NCBI RefSeq assembly: GCF_038096175.1
Contig: NZ_CP151099.1
Span: 6,612,001 to 6,676,000, forward strand
Source: Nostoc sp. UHCC 0302
Lineage (GTDB): Bacteria > Cyanobacteriota > Cyanobacteriia > Cyanobacteriales > Nostocaceae
DNA: 64,000 nucleotides
Direction: 5' to 3'
Position numbers and translations under genes: made by a program. Shown one piece after another: positions 55,510-63,943 of this stretch (positions within the stretch are counted from its first letter, which is position 1; each line of letters begins with the position of its first letter). Under the pieces are notes generated by a model that had not been told where the DNA came from, made no database searches, and saw only the letters and a program-made list of their open reading frames with translations.

Positions 55510-55747
55510 CGGCTGGACTTGGGTTATTGAGATATTCTCGTAATTCTTGAATTGCTTCACTAGCAGTTTGAACTTTGAGCCTACCTGCTTGGAATTCAGC
55601 AATGGAAACTGCTGCATCTGACGCAATTTCATCTCGCCGACTTTCAATAATTCGGTTTTTGAGAATTTGTACCAGCATTTCTTGCTGCTCTAAAGGCAGC
55701 TCCATTGCCGCATCTAAAACTCTATCTAGGTTACTCAATTGCTTCAT
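55502..55747 (-). CDS. RelB-like antitoxin of the 55.5-kb TA pair
   Basis: 81 aa, acidic and helical: LDRVLDAAMELPLEQQEMLV, KNRIIESRRDEIASDAAVSI, EFQAGRLKVQTASEAIQELR. This is the common cyanobacterial partner of RelE/YafQ-type toxins; the N-terminal part is thought to bind DNA or dimerise and the C-terminal part to wrap the toxin. Intact, while its toxin carries a nonsense mutation. It probably still autoregulates its own promoter, but that is inference. Confidence 0.8.
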   Translation of the reverse strand: MKQLSNLDRVLDAAMELPLEQQEMLVQILKNRIIESRRDEIASDAAVSIAEFQAGRLKVQTASEAIQELREYLNNPSPADV

Positions 55748-55870
55748 CCTTTTAATTGTTTGTATTAATAACAGAACTCATAACATATAACTTAACTTTG
55801 GACAGTGAAAAATTAAATATCAACAAGATTGATTGCGAATTATCCTAAATTTTGTTAGTGAAGTGATGTA

Positions 55871-56082
55871 GCGATCGCCTTCACTAATTAGTATGATCTT
55901 TACAGCGTTCCAAGTTTTGTTAAGCATTATCTATAAGTTTTACTTAAACTGTGGTAACAATAACATAAGCATTCTGAACCAAACAACTTGTTTTGTGAGA
56001 GAACAGACAAGTTTTCGTTCACAACGGATAAGCATTCTGAACCAAACAACTTGTGTTGTTAATAAACAGACAAGCTGTGGTG
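55871..56082 (+). repeat. duplicated spacer plus 63-bp tandem repeats, copy 1
   Basis: The first about 100 bp (from GCGATCGCCTTCACTAATTA) match 58211 onwards with few changes and no gaps. Then two units of a 63-bp repeat begin at 55965 and 56028 (ATAAGCATTCTGAACCAAAC, ACTTGTTTTGTGAGAGAACA, GACAAGTTTTCGTTCA). Short open frames exist only because 63 is divisible by three. Confidence 0.85.
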
Positions 56083-56147
56083 TAGCCGATCGCTTTTATA
56101 CGGTCTGTTTTTTAATGAAATCTGCTGTAATTTGTTTGCTAAAGCGA

Positions 56148-56615
56148 TTACAGCCCGTAGAAATCCTCATCTAGAATCTGCTCAACCGAAAAAGGACAAA
56201 CCATTGGATACTCACTTTCCTCCGGGAGACGAACCCCAAATTTAGCCAGCTTACTTTCTTTTATCGCCAGCTTTCGACCATCTGAATAAGCTTTTTCTAT
56301 TGCCTCTACCAAAAAATTTTTGAGAGAAGGAGTATCTGACAAATTATTAAGAACTCGTTGACGATGTTCAAGTACCGAACTATACCAACTTCCTTTCATC
56401 ATATCGGGTACATCGTGTTGAACCATTAACTTTAGTAGATACGCCAACAAAATAGTCAAATTGCTCTTTAAAGCATTTTTCTCCGCCTTACCCAAATCAA
56501 CTAGTTCCTCAATCAAATGCTCGATGTCGAGCGACTCAAATTCACGATTCCGTAACTGTTGAATCGTTTGCTCGATCCAATATTGCAAATCGCGATCGTA
56601 TAGGTTATTAGACAT
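56148..56615 (-). CDS. DUF29 family protein
   Basis: 155 aa: LYDRDLQYWIEQTIQQLRNR, DIEHLIEELVDLGKAEKNAL, NLTILLAYLLKLMVQHDVPD, SWYSSVLEHRQRVLNNLSDT and the C-terminal CPFSVEQILDEDFY. This is the DUF29 pattern, an all-helical family extremely common in filamentous cyanobacteria and often found in repeat- and TA-rich regions; role unknown. Intact. It lies between repeat array copy 1 and the NACHT-HEAT tail remnant, whereas copy 2 has the tail next to the array, so DUF29 may have been inserted. Confidence 0.85.
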   Translation of the reverse strand: MSNNLYDRDLQYWIEQTIQQLRNREFESLDIEHLIEELVDLGKAEKNALKSNLTILLAYLLKLMVQHDVPDMMKGSWYSSVLEHRQRVLNNLSDTPSLKNFLVEAIEKAYSDGRKLAIKESKLAKFGVRLPEESEYPMVCPFSVEQILDEDFYGL

Positions 56616-56678
56616 TCTTCAGATTAACTCTGTTTTGTTTCAATAATTTTTCTACATCATTAGGAGCTACAAAAGCAC

Positions 56679-56813
56679 TTAAATTATTCTTGTGAAGAGA
56701 ATTTTCTTTAGGCTTCGCATCGCACGAGTAGCAACATTATGCTGATGCCAAGCTTGATAGAATTTGTGGTAAGGCATATTCTCGGCGGATTTCCAGGCTA
56801 AATAGTAGTATAT
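56679..56813 (-). pseudogene. 3' tail remnant of a NACHT-HEAT gene
   Basis: Encodes LAWKSAENMPYHKFYQAWHQ, HNVATRAMRSLKKILFTRII and a stop. It is a close match to the C-terminus of the HEAT gene ending at 58612 (WRCAHNTPYPNFYQAWHQYN, then VATRAMQSLKRILFTRII). The rest of that gene copy is absent upstream. Confidence 0.85.
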
Positions 56814-56894
56814 GAAAGGTCAGATAATAGAAAAAATGGACGTAGTTATTTTAAATTTCTCAATCTAATAACCCCACATAGCGAGGCAAAAATC

Positions 56895-57125
56895 ATGCAA
56901 AATCTCAGCAGAATTACCCGCAATCCAGAAGTGATGGGTGGTAAACCCTGCATTCGAGGAATGCGTGTCACTGTTGGTACTATCATTGGGTTAATGGCAT
57001 CTGAACACAGCAATAACGATATTCTCAAAGCATATCCCTACCTCGAAGAAGCTGATATTTATGAGGCACTAGCCTATGCTGCATGGCGAGTTGAAGAAAT
57101 TGAAGTTCCTCTCAAAAGTGCATGA
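56895..57125 (+). CDS. DUF433 antitoxin-like protein
   Basis: 76 aa: ITRNPEVMGGKPCIRGMRVT is the DUF433 hallmark, followed by VGTIIGLMASEHSNNDILKA and a C-terminal EEADIYEALAYAAWRVEE. DUF433 proteins form a winged helix-turn-helix and pair with DUF5615 PIN-like toxins. The stop overlaps the next ATG as ATGA, the expected coupling, and the partner is the truncated gene at 57122. Intact. Confidence 0.88.
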   Translation: MQNLSRITRNPEVMGGKPCIRGMRVTVGTIIGLMASEHSNNDILKAYPYLEEADIYEALAYAAWRVEEIEVPLKSA

Positions 57126-57250
57126 AAATTTTGATTGATATGAACCTTTCCCCTGATTGGGTTGCGGTTTTTCAGAGGTACAATATCGCTTGTTCGAGAT
57201 TGGGATACTATAGTGATCGCAAGACGTGCAATTTACTACCATTGATTTAA
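57122..57250 (+). pseudogene. truncated DUF5615 PIN-like toxin
   Basis: Starts as a normal family member: MKILIDMNLSPDWVAVFQRY, with the Asp that coordinates metal in PIN-like folds. After about 22 residues the sequence changes to NIACSRLGYYSDRKTCNL and stops at 42 aa; full members are about 110-120 aa. The new DNA (CGCTTGTTCGAGATTGGGAT, then ACT) is identical to the 5' end of recQ (minus strand, 55014-55036). The toxin is therefore inactivated by a chimeric junction. Confidence 0.8.
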
Positions 57251-57326
57251 CTTTATAATTAAAGCTAATCAGCAAAAGGCATGGCCTAAAGAAAGCCAGT
57301 GAAACTTTACTAGGAGACAAAAAACA

Positions 57327-57968
57327 ATGGTCAGCAGCCTGAAAGAATTCTTAAATGATTCAGAACTTGCACATATTGATGACCCAGAGGAAAAATTCAT
57401 CACTAGTGGCGTAAATTGGCAAATGTATGAAACGCTATTAGCCAAACTAGAAGATAATTCTCATTACCATGTTACTTATTTGGATGGAATCTTAGAAATT
57501 GTGTCACCGTCTATAAGACATGAAAATATTAAAAAACGTTTGGCTATTCTGGTAGAACGCTATCTCTACTCAAAGCGAATTCGATTCAGCCCAATGGGGA
57601 GTTCTACTATTAAAAAACAACTCAAGCAAGCTGGGGTTGAACCAGATGAATGCTACTGTATTGGCGAGAAGAAAAATATCCCAGACTTAGCTATAGAGGT
57701 GAATATCACCAGTGGGAGTATTGACAAATTAGAAATTTACCGCCGTTTGGGAGTTGCTGAAGTTTGGATTTGGCAATTCAATCGACTTAGAATTTACCGT
57801 TTACGCGAAGAAACATCATCTAAGTTTTTAGATACTTACGGCTATGAAGAGATTATATCAAGTGAATTCTTGCCGGGACTAAATATTGCTTTATTAGAAC
57901 AATGTGTGCAGATTTCAGACGACATCAAAGCTATTGACCAATTTGAACAAGGTACAAATGATTCTTAA
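57327..57968 (+). CDS. Uma2-family (DUF820) endonuclease-fold protein
   Basis: 213 aa. Core motifs of the classical subtype: HYHVTYLDGILEIVSPSIRH, a middle PDECYCIG, the PD-(D/E)xK-like NIPDLAIEVNITSG, then KLEIYRRLGVAEVWIWQFNR. The start is supported by a TAGGAGACAAAAAACA ribosome-binding site. Family members are numerous in cyanobacterial genomes and are often near transposons and TA genes; no in vivo function is proven. Intact. The last 25 residues are low complexity. Confidence 0.85.
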   Translation: MVSSLKEFLNDSELAHIDDPEEKFITSGVNWQMYETLLAKLEDNSHYHVTYLDGILEIVSPSIRHENIKKRLAILVERYLYSKRIRFSPMGSSTIKKQLKQAGVEPDECYCIGEKKNIPDLAIEVNITSGSIDKLEIYRRLGVAEVWIWQFNRLRIYRLREETSSKFLDTYGYEEIISSEFLPGLNIALLEQCVQISDDIKAIDQFEQGTNDS

Positions 57969-57970
57969 CT

Positions 57971-58200
57971 TCATTTGTTATCATCCCCTTCCCACAGTTG
58001 AGAGACAGGTATGGTATTTCCTTTCATAGCATCGTGCCAAGCCTGACGAAAACTTTCGCTTAGCAGATTCGGAAACTTCCTCATTCTCTTCTGCTACGAG
58101 TACAATTACCCGGACACAGTTGTGTTTTGCTAAAGTCAACGGTTCCTCTAAAGAAAGTTGACCGAGTTCATCGACAGTTGCTTTAACTTCAATTTTTCAT
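57971..58200 (-). pseudogene. frameshifted antitoxin-like gene
   Basis: Three frames spell one short protein: M-K from ATG 58200, then (after an extra A in ATGAAAAATTGAAG) IEVKATVDELGQLSLEEPLT, LAKHNCVRVIVLVAEENEEV, and after a second shift SFRQAWHDAMKGNTIPVSQL, WEGDDNK and TGA at 57971. This resembles 70-80-residue cyanobacterial antitoxins of the type with a SFRQAWHDAMTG.T.PVSQLW tail. Two frameshifts make it a pseudogene. No toxin partner remains next to it. Confidence 0.75.
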
Positions 58201-58210
58201 GCTTTTGAAT

Positions 58211-58514
58211 GCGATCGCCTTCACTAATTAGTATTATCTTTACAGCGTTCCAAGTTTTGTTAAGCATCACCTATAAGTTTTACTTAAGCTGTGGTAACAA
58301 TAACATAAGCATTTGCCACAAATAGATAAGCATTCTGAACCAAACAACTTGTGTTGTAAGAGAACAGACAAGTTTTCGTTCATAACGGATAAGCATTCTG
58401 AACCAAACAACTTGTGTTGTAAGAGAACAGACAAGTTTTTGTTCACAACGTATAAGCATTCTGAACGAAATAAATTGTCTTGTTAACGAACGCACAAGCT
58501 GTGGTAAAGACAAC
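58211..58514 (+). repeat. duplicated spacer plus 63-bp tandem repeats, copy 2
   Basis: Starts with the same about 100 bp as copy 1 (offset exactly 2,340 bp). Three 63-bp units begin at 58326, 58389 and 58452; the last is diverged (GAACGAAATAAATTGTCTTG). Ends about 100 bp from the stop of the HEAT gene. Confidence 0.85.
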
Positions 58515-58611
58515 AACTTTATTCTTAACGACAGCTTTTGTGTTGGTAACAAATACACAAGCTCTAGCTATTACGGGAGCTTGATTTGTAAGGTCGCTGC
58601 TGCAAAAGTAC

Positions 58612-60851
58612 TTAAATTATTCTTGTGAAGAGGATTCTCTTTAAGCTTTGCATCGCACGAGTAGCAACATTATACTGATGCCAAGCTTGATAGAAATTGG
58701 GGTAAGGCGTATTATGGGCGCATCTCCAGATAAGATTAGAGAAATTCCAATAGTCTTGGTCATCCACATCTTGGGATTGTAGCAGTTGTATAAAAGCTGC
58801 GATCACTTTTTCATTACCAGTACCGATTTTCTCTAAACTATCTGCCGCTTGCCAACGAGTGTAGTCATCCACATCTTGGGATTGCAGCAATTGCACTAAA
58901 GCAGTGATCGCTTTTTCATTACCAGTGCCAACTTTTCCTAAGCTTTCTACCACTTGTCTATGGGTAGAGTTATCCACATCTTTTGATTGCAGCAGTTGCA
59001 CTAAGACAGCGATTGCTTCTTTATTGCCAATGCCGATTTCCCCTAAGTTATATACTATTCGTTTATGAGTGTGATAATCCACATCTTTTGATTGCAGCAG
59101 TTGCACTAAGACAGCGATCGCTTTTTCATTGCCAATACCAATTCCCCCTAAGCTATGTGCTGCTAACTTTCGGGTATAGTTACTTATCTGTGTCGAATTT
59201 AGCAGTTTTATTAAAGCAGCGATCGCTTGTTCATTGCCAATACCAATTTTTTCTAAGCTTTCTGCTGCTTGAGTGCGGATGTAGTGATGTACGTCTTCCG
59301 ATTTCAGTAGTTGTATAAGGGCAGCGATCGCTTGTTCATAACCGATACCAATTTCTTTTAAGCTATCAAAAGCTTCCTTACGAGTGTCGTCATTCACACC
59401 TTTCAAAGATAGCAGTTTCACTAAGGCATCAATTGCTGTTGGATTGCCTGGATTAATTAGCCCTAAGCTATGTGCAGCCTGCCTACGGGTGTCATTATCC
59501 ACACCCTCTAAAGCTAGCAGTTTCACTAAAGCAGTAATCGCTGTTTGATTACTGATACCAATTTGCCCTAAGCTTTCTGCTGCTTGAGTACGAATGTAGT
59601 AATTAACATTTTCTGAGTTTAGCAGTTGTGCTAATGCAGCGATCGCTTGTTCATTGCCAATGCCAATTTGCTTTAAGCTGTCAAAAGCCTGCCTACGGGT
59701 GTCCATGTTCACTTCAGGTGAAGTCAGCAGTTGTATCAAGGTAGTAATTGGTTGTTCATTACCTGGATAGATTTGCCCTAAGCTTTCTGCTGCTTGAGTG
59801 CGAATGTAGTAATTAACATTTTCTGAGTTTAGCAGTTGTCGCAATGCAGTAATCGCTTGTTCATTGCTGATACAAATTTGCCCTAAGCTTTTAGCCGCCT
59901 GTTTACGGGTATTGTCATCCACACCTTCTGAAGTCAGCAGTTGTACTAAGGTAGTAATCGCCTGTTTATTCCCAACACCAATTACCCCTAAACTTTCTAC
60001 AGCTTGAGTGCGAATGTAGTCATTAACATTTTCTGAGTTCAGCAGTTCTACTAGGGCAGTAATCGCTTGTTCATTATCGATGCCGATTTGACCTAAACTA
60101 GATACCGCCTGCCTGCGAGTGTAGAAGTCCACATCATGTTGCAATAGTTGCACCAAGGCAGTAATTGCTTGTTCATTGCCGATGCCAATTTGCTCTAAGC
60201 TGAAAAAAGCTTGCTGACGACTGATAAAATCTACTTCTGTTGAGTCTAGCAAGTTCACTAAGGCTGCGATCGCTTGTTTATTGCCAGTACCGATTAGCCC
60301 TAAGCTTTCTATAGCCTGCCAACGGATGTCGTCATCAATATCTTGGGATTGCAGCAGTTGCACCAAGGCTGTGATCGCTTTTGTCCGCTCTGTTTGTTGC
60401 AGTGCTGACCTAGCTTCTTGTTCAATTAGATCAAGAAATTTTATCCACTCCTGTTTTTTACTGTTGAAATAACCAAAGCCCCACTTGACAATTTGCCCTA
60501 TTATTTCATCAGCTTTATAATAATTCCTAAACTCTGCAATTCCTGCGGCAGCTAAAAAATAGGTGCGATATTCATAAAATCCTTTATCTACATCTTTTCT
60601 ATTCCACTTACAACATCCGTCTCTAAAGTTTATTAAAGCATCGATAAACTGTTGCTTTTTATCTTTGAGGTTTTCTTCTTCTCGTCCCAACCAAAGTAAT
60701 ATTGTTTGCTTCCATTGCGGTTCAAAGATGCGATAATTTCCTTGACTGGGATTTTTGGAAACGTGATTGAGAAAGAAATGCCAGTCATCAATTGCTTTAG
60801 CAGCAAAGTACTCTTGAAATGAGGCATGAAAGAAAGCGTAAACAGGTTTTC
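58612..60851 (-). pseudogene. 3' part of a NACHT-HEAT gene: HEAT-repeat domain
   Basis: 746 codons including the stop. It begins right at the IS630 left end with the linker KPVYAFFHASFQEYFAAKAI, a motif that follows the NACHT domain in NLR-like proteins, then a helical region and about 15 HEAT-like repeats of 35 residues (pattern ITALVQLLNSENV.D..R.QAAESLGQIGIGNEQA), closing with FYQAWHQYNVATRAMQSLKR. Adjacent repeats share stretches of nearly identical DNA (for example 59566-59650 and 59776-59860), so unit number can change by recombination. An open frame extends into the IS (to 61008) but those residues are not native. Confidence 0.88.
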
Positions 60852-60853
60852 TA

Positions 60854-62024
60854 AGTAGGTAGGTGCCAAAAAAGTCAGCTATGTTAAGATATGTAAAGAC
60901 TGATAATGCATCTACAAGGTAGTTGGTGTATGGGTGCGCGTTTAAGGGTATTTCTGACTCCTGAGCAAGACCAAACTTTACTAAATCTGAGAAAACAGGA
61001 TGTACCACAGAAAGTCAAAGACAGGGCGGAAATAATCAGGCTAAATGCACATGGTTGGTATGTAGAGAAGATAGCAGATCACTTTGATTGTCACAAAAAA
61101 ACAGTCACAAAAGTTTTGCATCAATGGCAAAAACTGGGCACAGAAGGGCTTTGGGAATCTCCTGGGCGAGGGGGGAAACCAAAGTGGCTTGAGGATGACA
61201 TGATATTTTTAGAAGAATGCCTCAGAAACGAGCCACGCACATACAATAGTTCTCAGTTAGCTTTGAAGTTGAAAACAGAACGCAACGTTGAGATGAGTGC
61301 CGACAGATTAAGACGGGTACTCAAAAAAAGGGGGTCGATTGGAAACGGACAAGGAAAAGCCATAAAGGAAAACAAGACCCAGTAGCACGAGCAAACAAGC
61401 AAGCAGACCTAGACATGTTGGAATTAGCTGCTGCCACTGGTGAAATAGACCTGAAATACCTAGACGAGTCAGGGTTCTGTATGTGGAGCGAACCTAGTTA
61501 TACATATTACTTTAGAGGTGAGCAAAAACGGTTAGAACAGACTAAACGCCGTGGTCGCAGATTAAGTATTATCGGGCTTCTCCAACCTTTAATCAGTTTT
61601 GTTTACGGTTTAGTTATCGGTGGTGTTGACCGTAAATCTTATATAGAAATGATGGAGAAAGAAGCCAAACAAGCCCAAGAAACTGGACGTATCAGCGTGA
61701 TTGTGCAAGATAACGGGCCAATACATCGCTGCCAAGAAGTTCAACAATTGTGGAAAAAATGGGAAAGTCAGGGTTTGTACATCTTTTTTCTCCCGAAATA
61801 TTGCTCAGAAATGAATCCAATTGAATTGGAATGGCAACATCTCAAGAAAGATGAGTTATCCGGGCAAGCATTTGATGATGAGCTAGATCTCGCTTACGCC
61901 GTCATCAATGGTGTTCAAGCTAGAGGAAAAAAAAACAATCACAACACACATCGTGTAAAATTTAGCTCTAGATTATCAACTTAAGATTTTGTTACATAGT
62001 AGAAAATTTCGGTGCCTACCTACT
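60854..62024 (+). mobile_element. IS630-type insertion sequence, 1171 bp
   Basis: Left end AGTAGGTAGGTGCC and right end GGCACCGAA...-type complement (minus strand reads AGTAGGTAGGCACC). TA on both sides (60852-60853 and 62025-62026), the canonical target of IS630/Tc1-mariner elements. It carries a two-frame DDE transposase on the plus strand, opposite to the disrupted gene. Confidence 0.88.
60930..61984 (+). CDS. IS630 transposase, expressed through a -1 frameshift
   Basis: Frame one (60930-61385) has the HTH domain: LTPEQDQTLLNLRKQDVPQK, RAEIIRLNAHGWYVEKIADH, KTVTKVLHQWQ. Frame two (from about 61325) carries the catalytic part: KYLDESGFCMW (first Asp), VIVQDNGPIHR (second Asp), LPKYCSEMNPIELEWQHLKK (Glu). 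The shift site is an A7G5 run at 61323-61334 (CTCAAAAAAAGGGGG). A -1 slip there yields LKKKGVDWKRTRKSHKGKQD, the expected continuation, and a fused protein of about 351 aa. DDE complete, so the element may be active. Such slippery A-runs regulate several IS families. Confidence 0.85.
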
Positions 62025-62026
62025 TA

Positions 62027-63273
62027 TTTGTATCTATCCCTACATAGTTCAGCCAGCCGTGATTTAGTGCCAATTTCAACAGCGAATTTTCATCATCAGC
62101 ATCACCTAAGAACTGACTAACAAAATCCTGCCGCAAGCGAAAACGGGTTGCTTCTTTATCTATTGCTGCTTTAGCTAATTCCCCCAATTTGATATTGAGT
62201 TGCTGACGCTGGTGATAATTTGTAGCAAATTCCTCTTTTTTCCACTTGTAGAAGTCATCAACAAATTGCTGATAGAGTCCCGCTTGGGTATCGGGTAATT
62301 TGCCATCTCCTGATTGCCAATTCAAGCACAGCAGCGTCAACCGTAGAGGATTTTTCACTAAATCCCGAATCCGTTCCTTAACTGATTCTTTCAAAGCAGT
62401 GCATAACTGCTCCCCCTTTTCTGGATTAGTAGCAAACCATTTGTGAATAAATCTCTCTACCTGTTGTGGATAAGAAAAATCTAAACTGCGATAGATATCA
62501 AAATCATCAAGTGCATTAATACTGCCATCCCACAGATTAACCCGACAGGTCAACACAATTCGCGCTTGAGCAATTGACCCTCCTTCACGGAATTGTCGGG
62601 CAATTTCTGTCAAAGGATTACCTGAAGATGCGGACATTTCATCTAATCCATCTAGCAGCAGCCACACATTATTTTGATTAAATAGAGCAACAAAATCATT
62701 TTTTAGTTGCTTAGTGGCTTCAGCTTTACCTGTTTTCTCAGCCACCTGAGTCAACCAACTCTCGAAAAGATAAGATTTTAGTTCTTTCTCTCGCAAATCT
62801 GCTAGAGATACCCAAATGACAATAGACTGGTGAATCTCATGAGATACCCAATCAGCAATCTGCTGTAACAGTGTTGTCTTTCCTGCTCCCGGTTCGCCAA
62901 TAATTGCAATTCGCTTACCTTGACTTTTAGGTGTGTTCTTCTGTTTGAGAACTTCTTCAAGAAAAGCATCATGCTCAAATGTTTTGGTGATTTCTGTCTC
63001 CTTATACAGTTCTGACCCCTGTTCTGGAGAAATATCGCTTTGAACCTTGTCTGAACCCTGTTCTAAAGAAACATTATTTTTAAGCTTGGATGGTTTTTTA
63101 CGTTCAACTAATCCCAGTGGTACATAAACATCATCAACTTGCAGGGCTACCCCTTCAGTTGATGTCAGAGGATTTGTAGTCAGCTTTCGCCGTTCTGCCA
63201 ACAATTCACAGCAGATTTTACGCCAGTCATTGGGAGTTAACTTTGTCCCATCCTCCCCTTGGGACGATTGTAG
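62027..63273 (-). pseudogene. NACHT NTPase part of the disrupted NACHT-HEAT gene
   Basis: Walker A IIGEPGAGKTTLLQQIADWV, Walker B NVWLLLDGLDEM, sensor-like ARIVLTCRVNLWDG, then a helical winged-helix region (NPLRLTLLCLNWQSGDGKLP, YQQFVDDFYKWKKEEF) to NHGWLNYVGIDTN at the IS. The frame is open from just after TGA 63274-63276: LTPNDWRKICCELLAERRKL is conserved in type but has no ATG or GTG, only TTG 63204, so it belongs to the same frame as the ORF before the TGA. Removing the IS and one TA gives VGIDTNRKPVYAFF in frame. NACHT-HEAT proteins are bacterial NLR-like antiphage sensors; that role is inferred. Confidence 0.88.
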
Positions 63274-63714
63274 TCAAAACGTCTGGTTAATAGTCTGATT
63301 ATTGACTGTACCTTGGTTTACAACCCCAATTTTTTCTGCTAGCTGCGTCAGATTTTGAATGGTTGGCTGTTGAGACTTGAGGGTATTTTCTATTTCTTGA
63401 ATTTTTTGAGTGAGTTTTGGTTCTGCTTTTGCAGCTGCTTCCACCTCCACAACAGCTTGAGCAATTTCTGGATCTGCGTCTGCTGCTGCTTTGAGTTCTA
63501 GCACTGCTTGACCATAATCTAAACGCTGCGGTTCATTTGCTTCTACAGCATTGGTGAGTAATGGCGACTTATTCTTCTGGCGGAGCTTTTCTATTAACTT
63601 GCCACTTTGCGTCCATACAGCATCACCAATGTTTTCGCCGATTTTCTCCTGTGCTTTAGTCCAAAGTATGGAGATGATCGCATTAGCAACAGCCGTCAGT
63701 GTTACAGTTACCAT
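63274..63714 (-). pseudogene. N-terminal module of the NACHT-HEAT gene, ending in an in-frame TGA
   Basis: 146 aa from ATG 63714: TVTLTAVANAIISILWTKAQ, an amphipathic helix start, then EKIGENIGDAVWTQSGKLIE, an Ala/Glu-rich helical region (ADADPEIAQAVVEVEAAAKA) and a terminal NQGTVNNQTINQTF. The TGA that ends it lies in the same frame as the NACHT domain with no start codon after it, so it most likely became a stop secondarily; the segment would be the signalling or effector-side N-terminus of the full protein (about 1,309 codons). Alternatively it is a separate upstream subunit. I do not recognise the fold. Confidence 0.7.
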
Positions 63715-63943
63715 AAATTCACTATCTATAAATAACTAGATGTAAAAATTACTTCCATTTTCACACATCTCATTTCGCAAAGGCTTGAGGTTGCGATGTC
63801 TACGATGATGCTCCGCCTACGCTCAACTCATTCTAAAACAGAGACAGAAGAATACCTGTATTTTTTAATGTCAGAGAATCCCAACGCTTACAGCCATGTA
63901 AATGTCAAAATATTAAATGTAAAGTTTATTCACAAACTCACTT

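Noticed and set aside
55893-56174. Open frame over the first 63-bp array (SILNQTTC repeats)
   Set aside because: 63 is divisible by three, so tandem units keep any frame open. No ribosome-binding site, and the frame differs from the equivalent one on the other strand at 58280-58558.
58280-58558. Minus-strand open frame over the second 63-bp array
   Set aside because: Repeat artefact for the same reason; composition unlike a protein.
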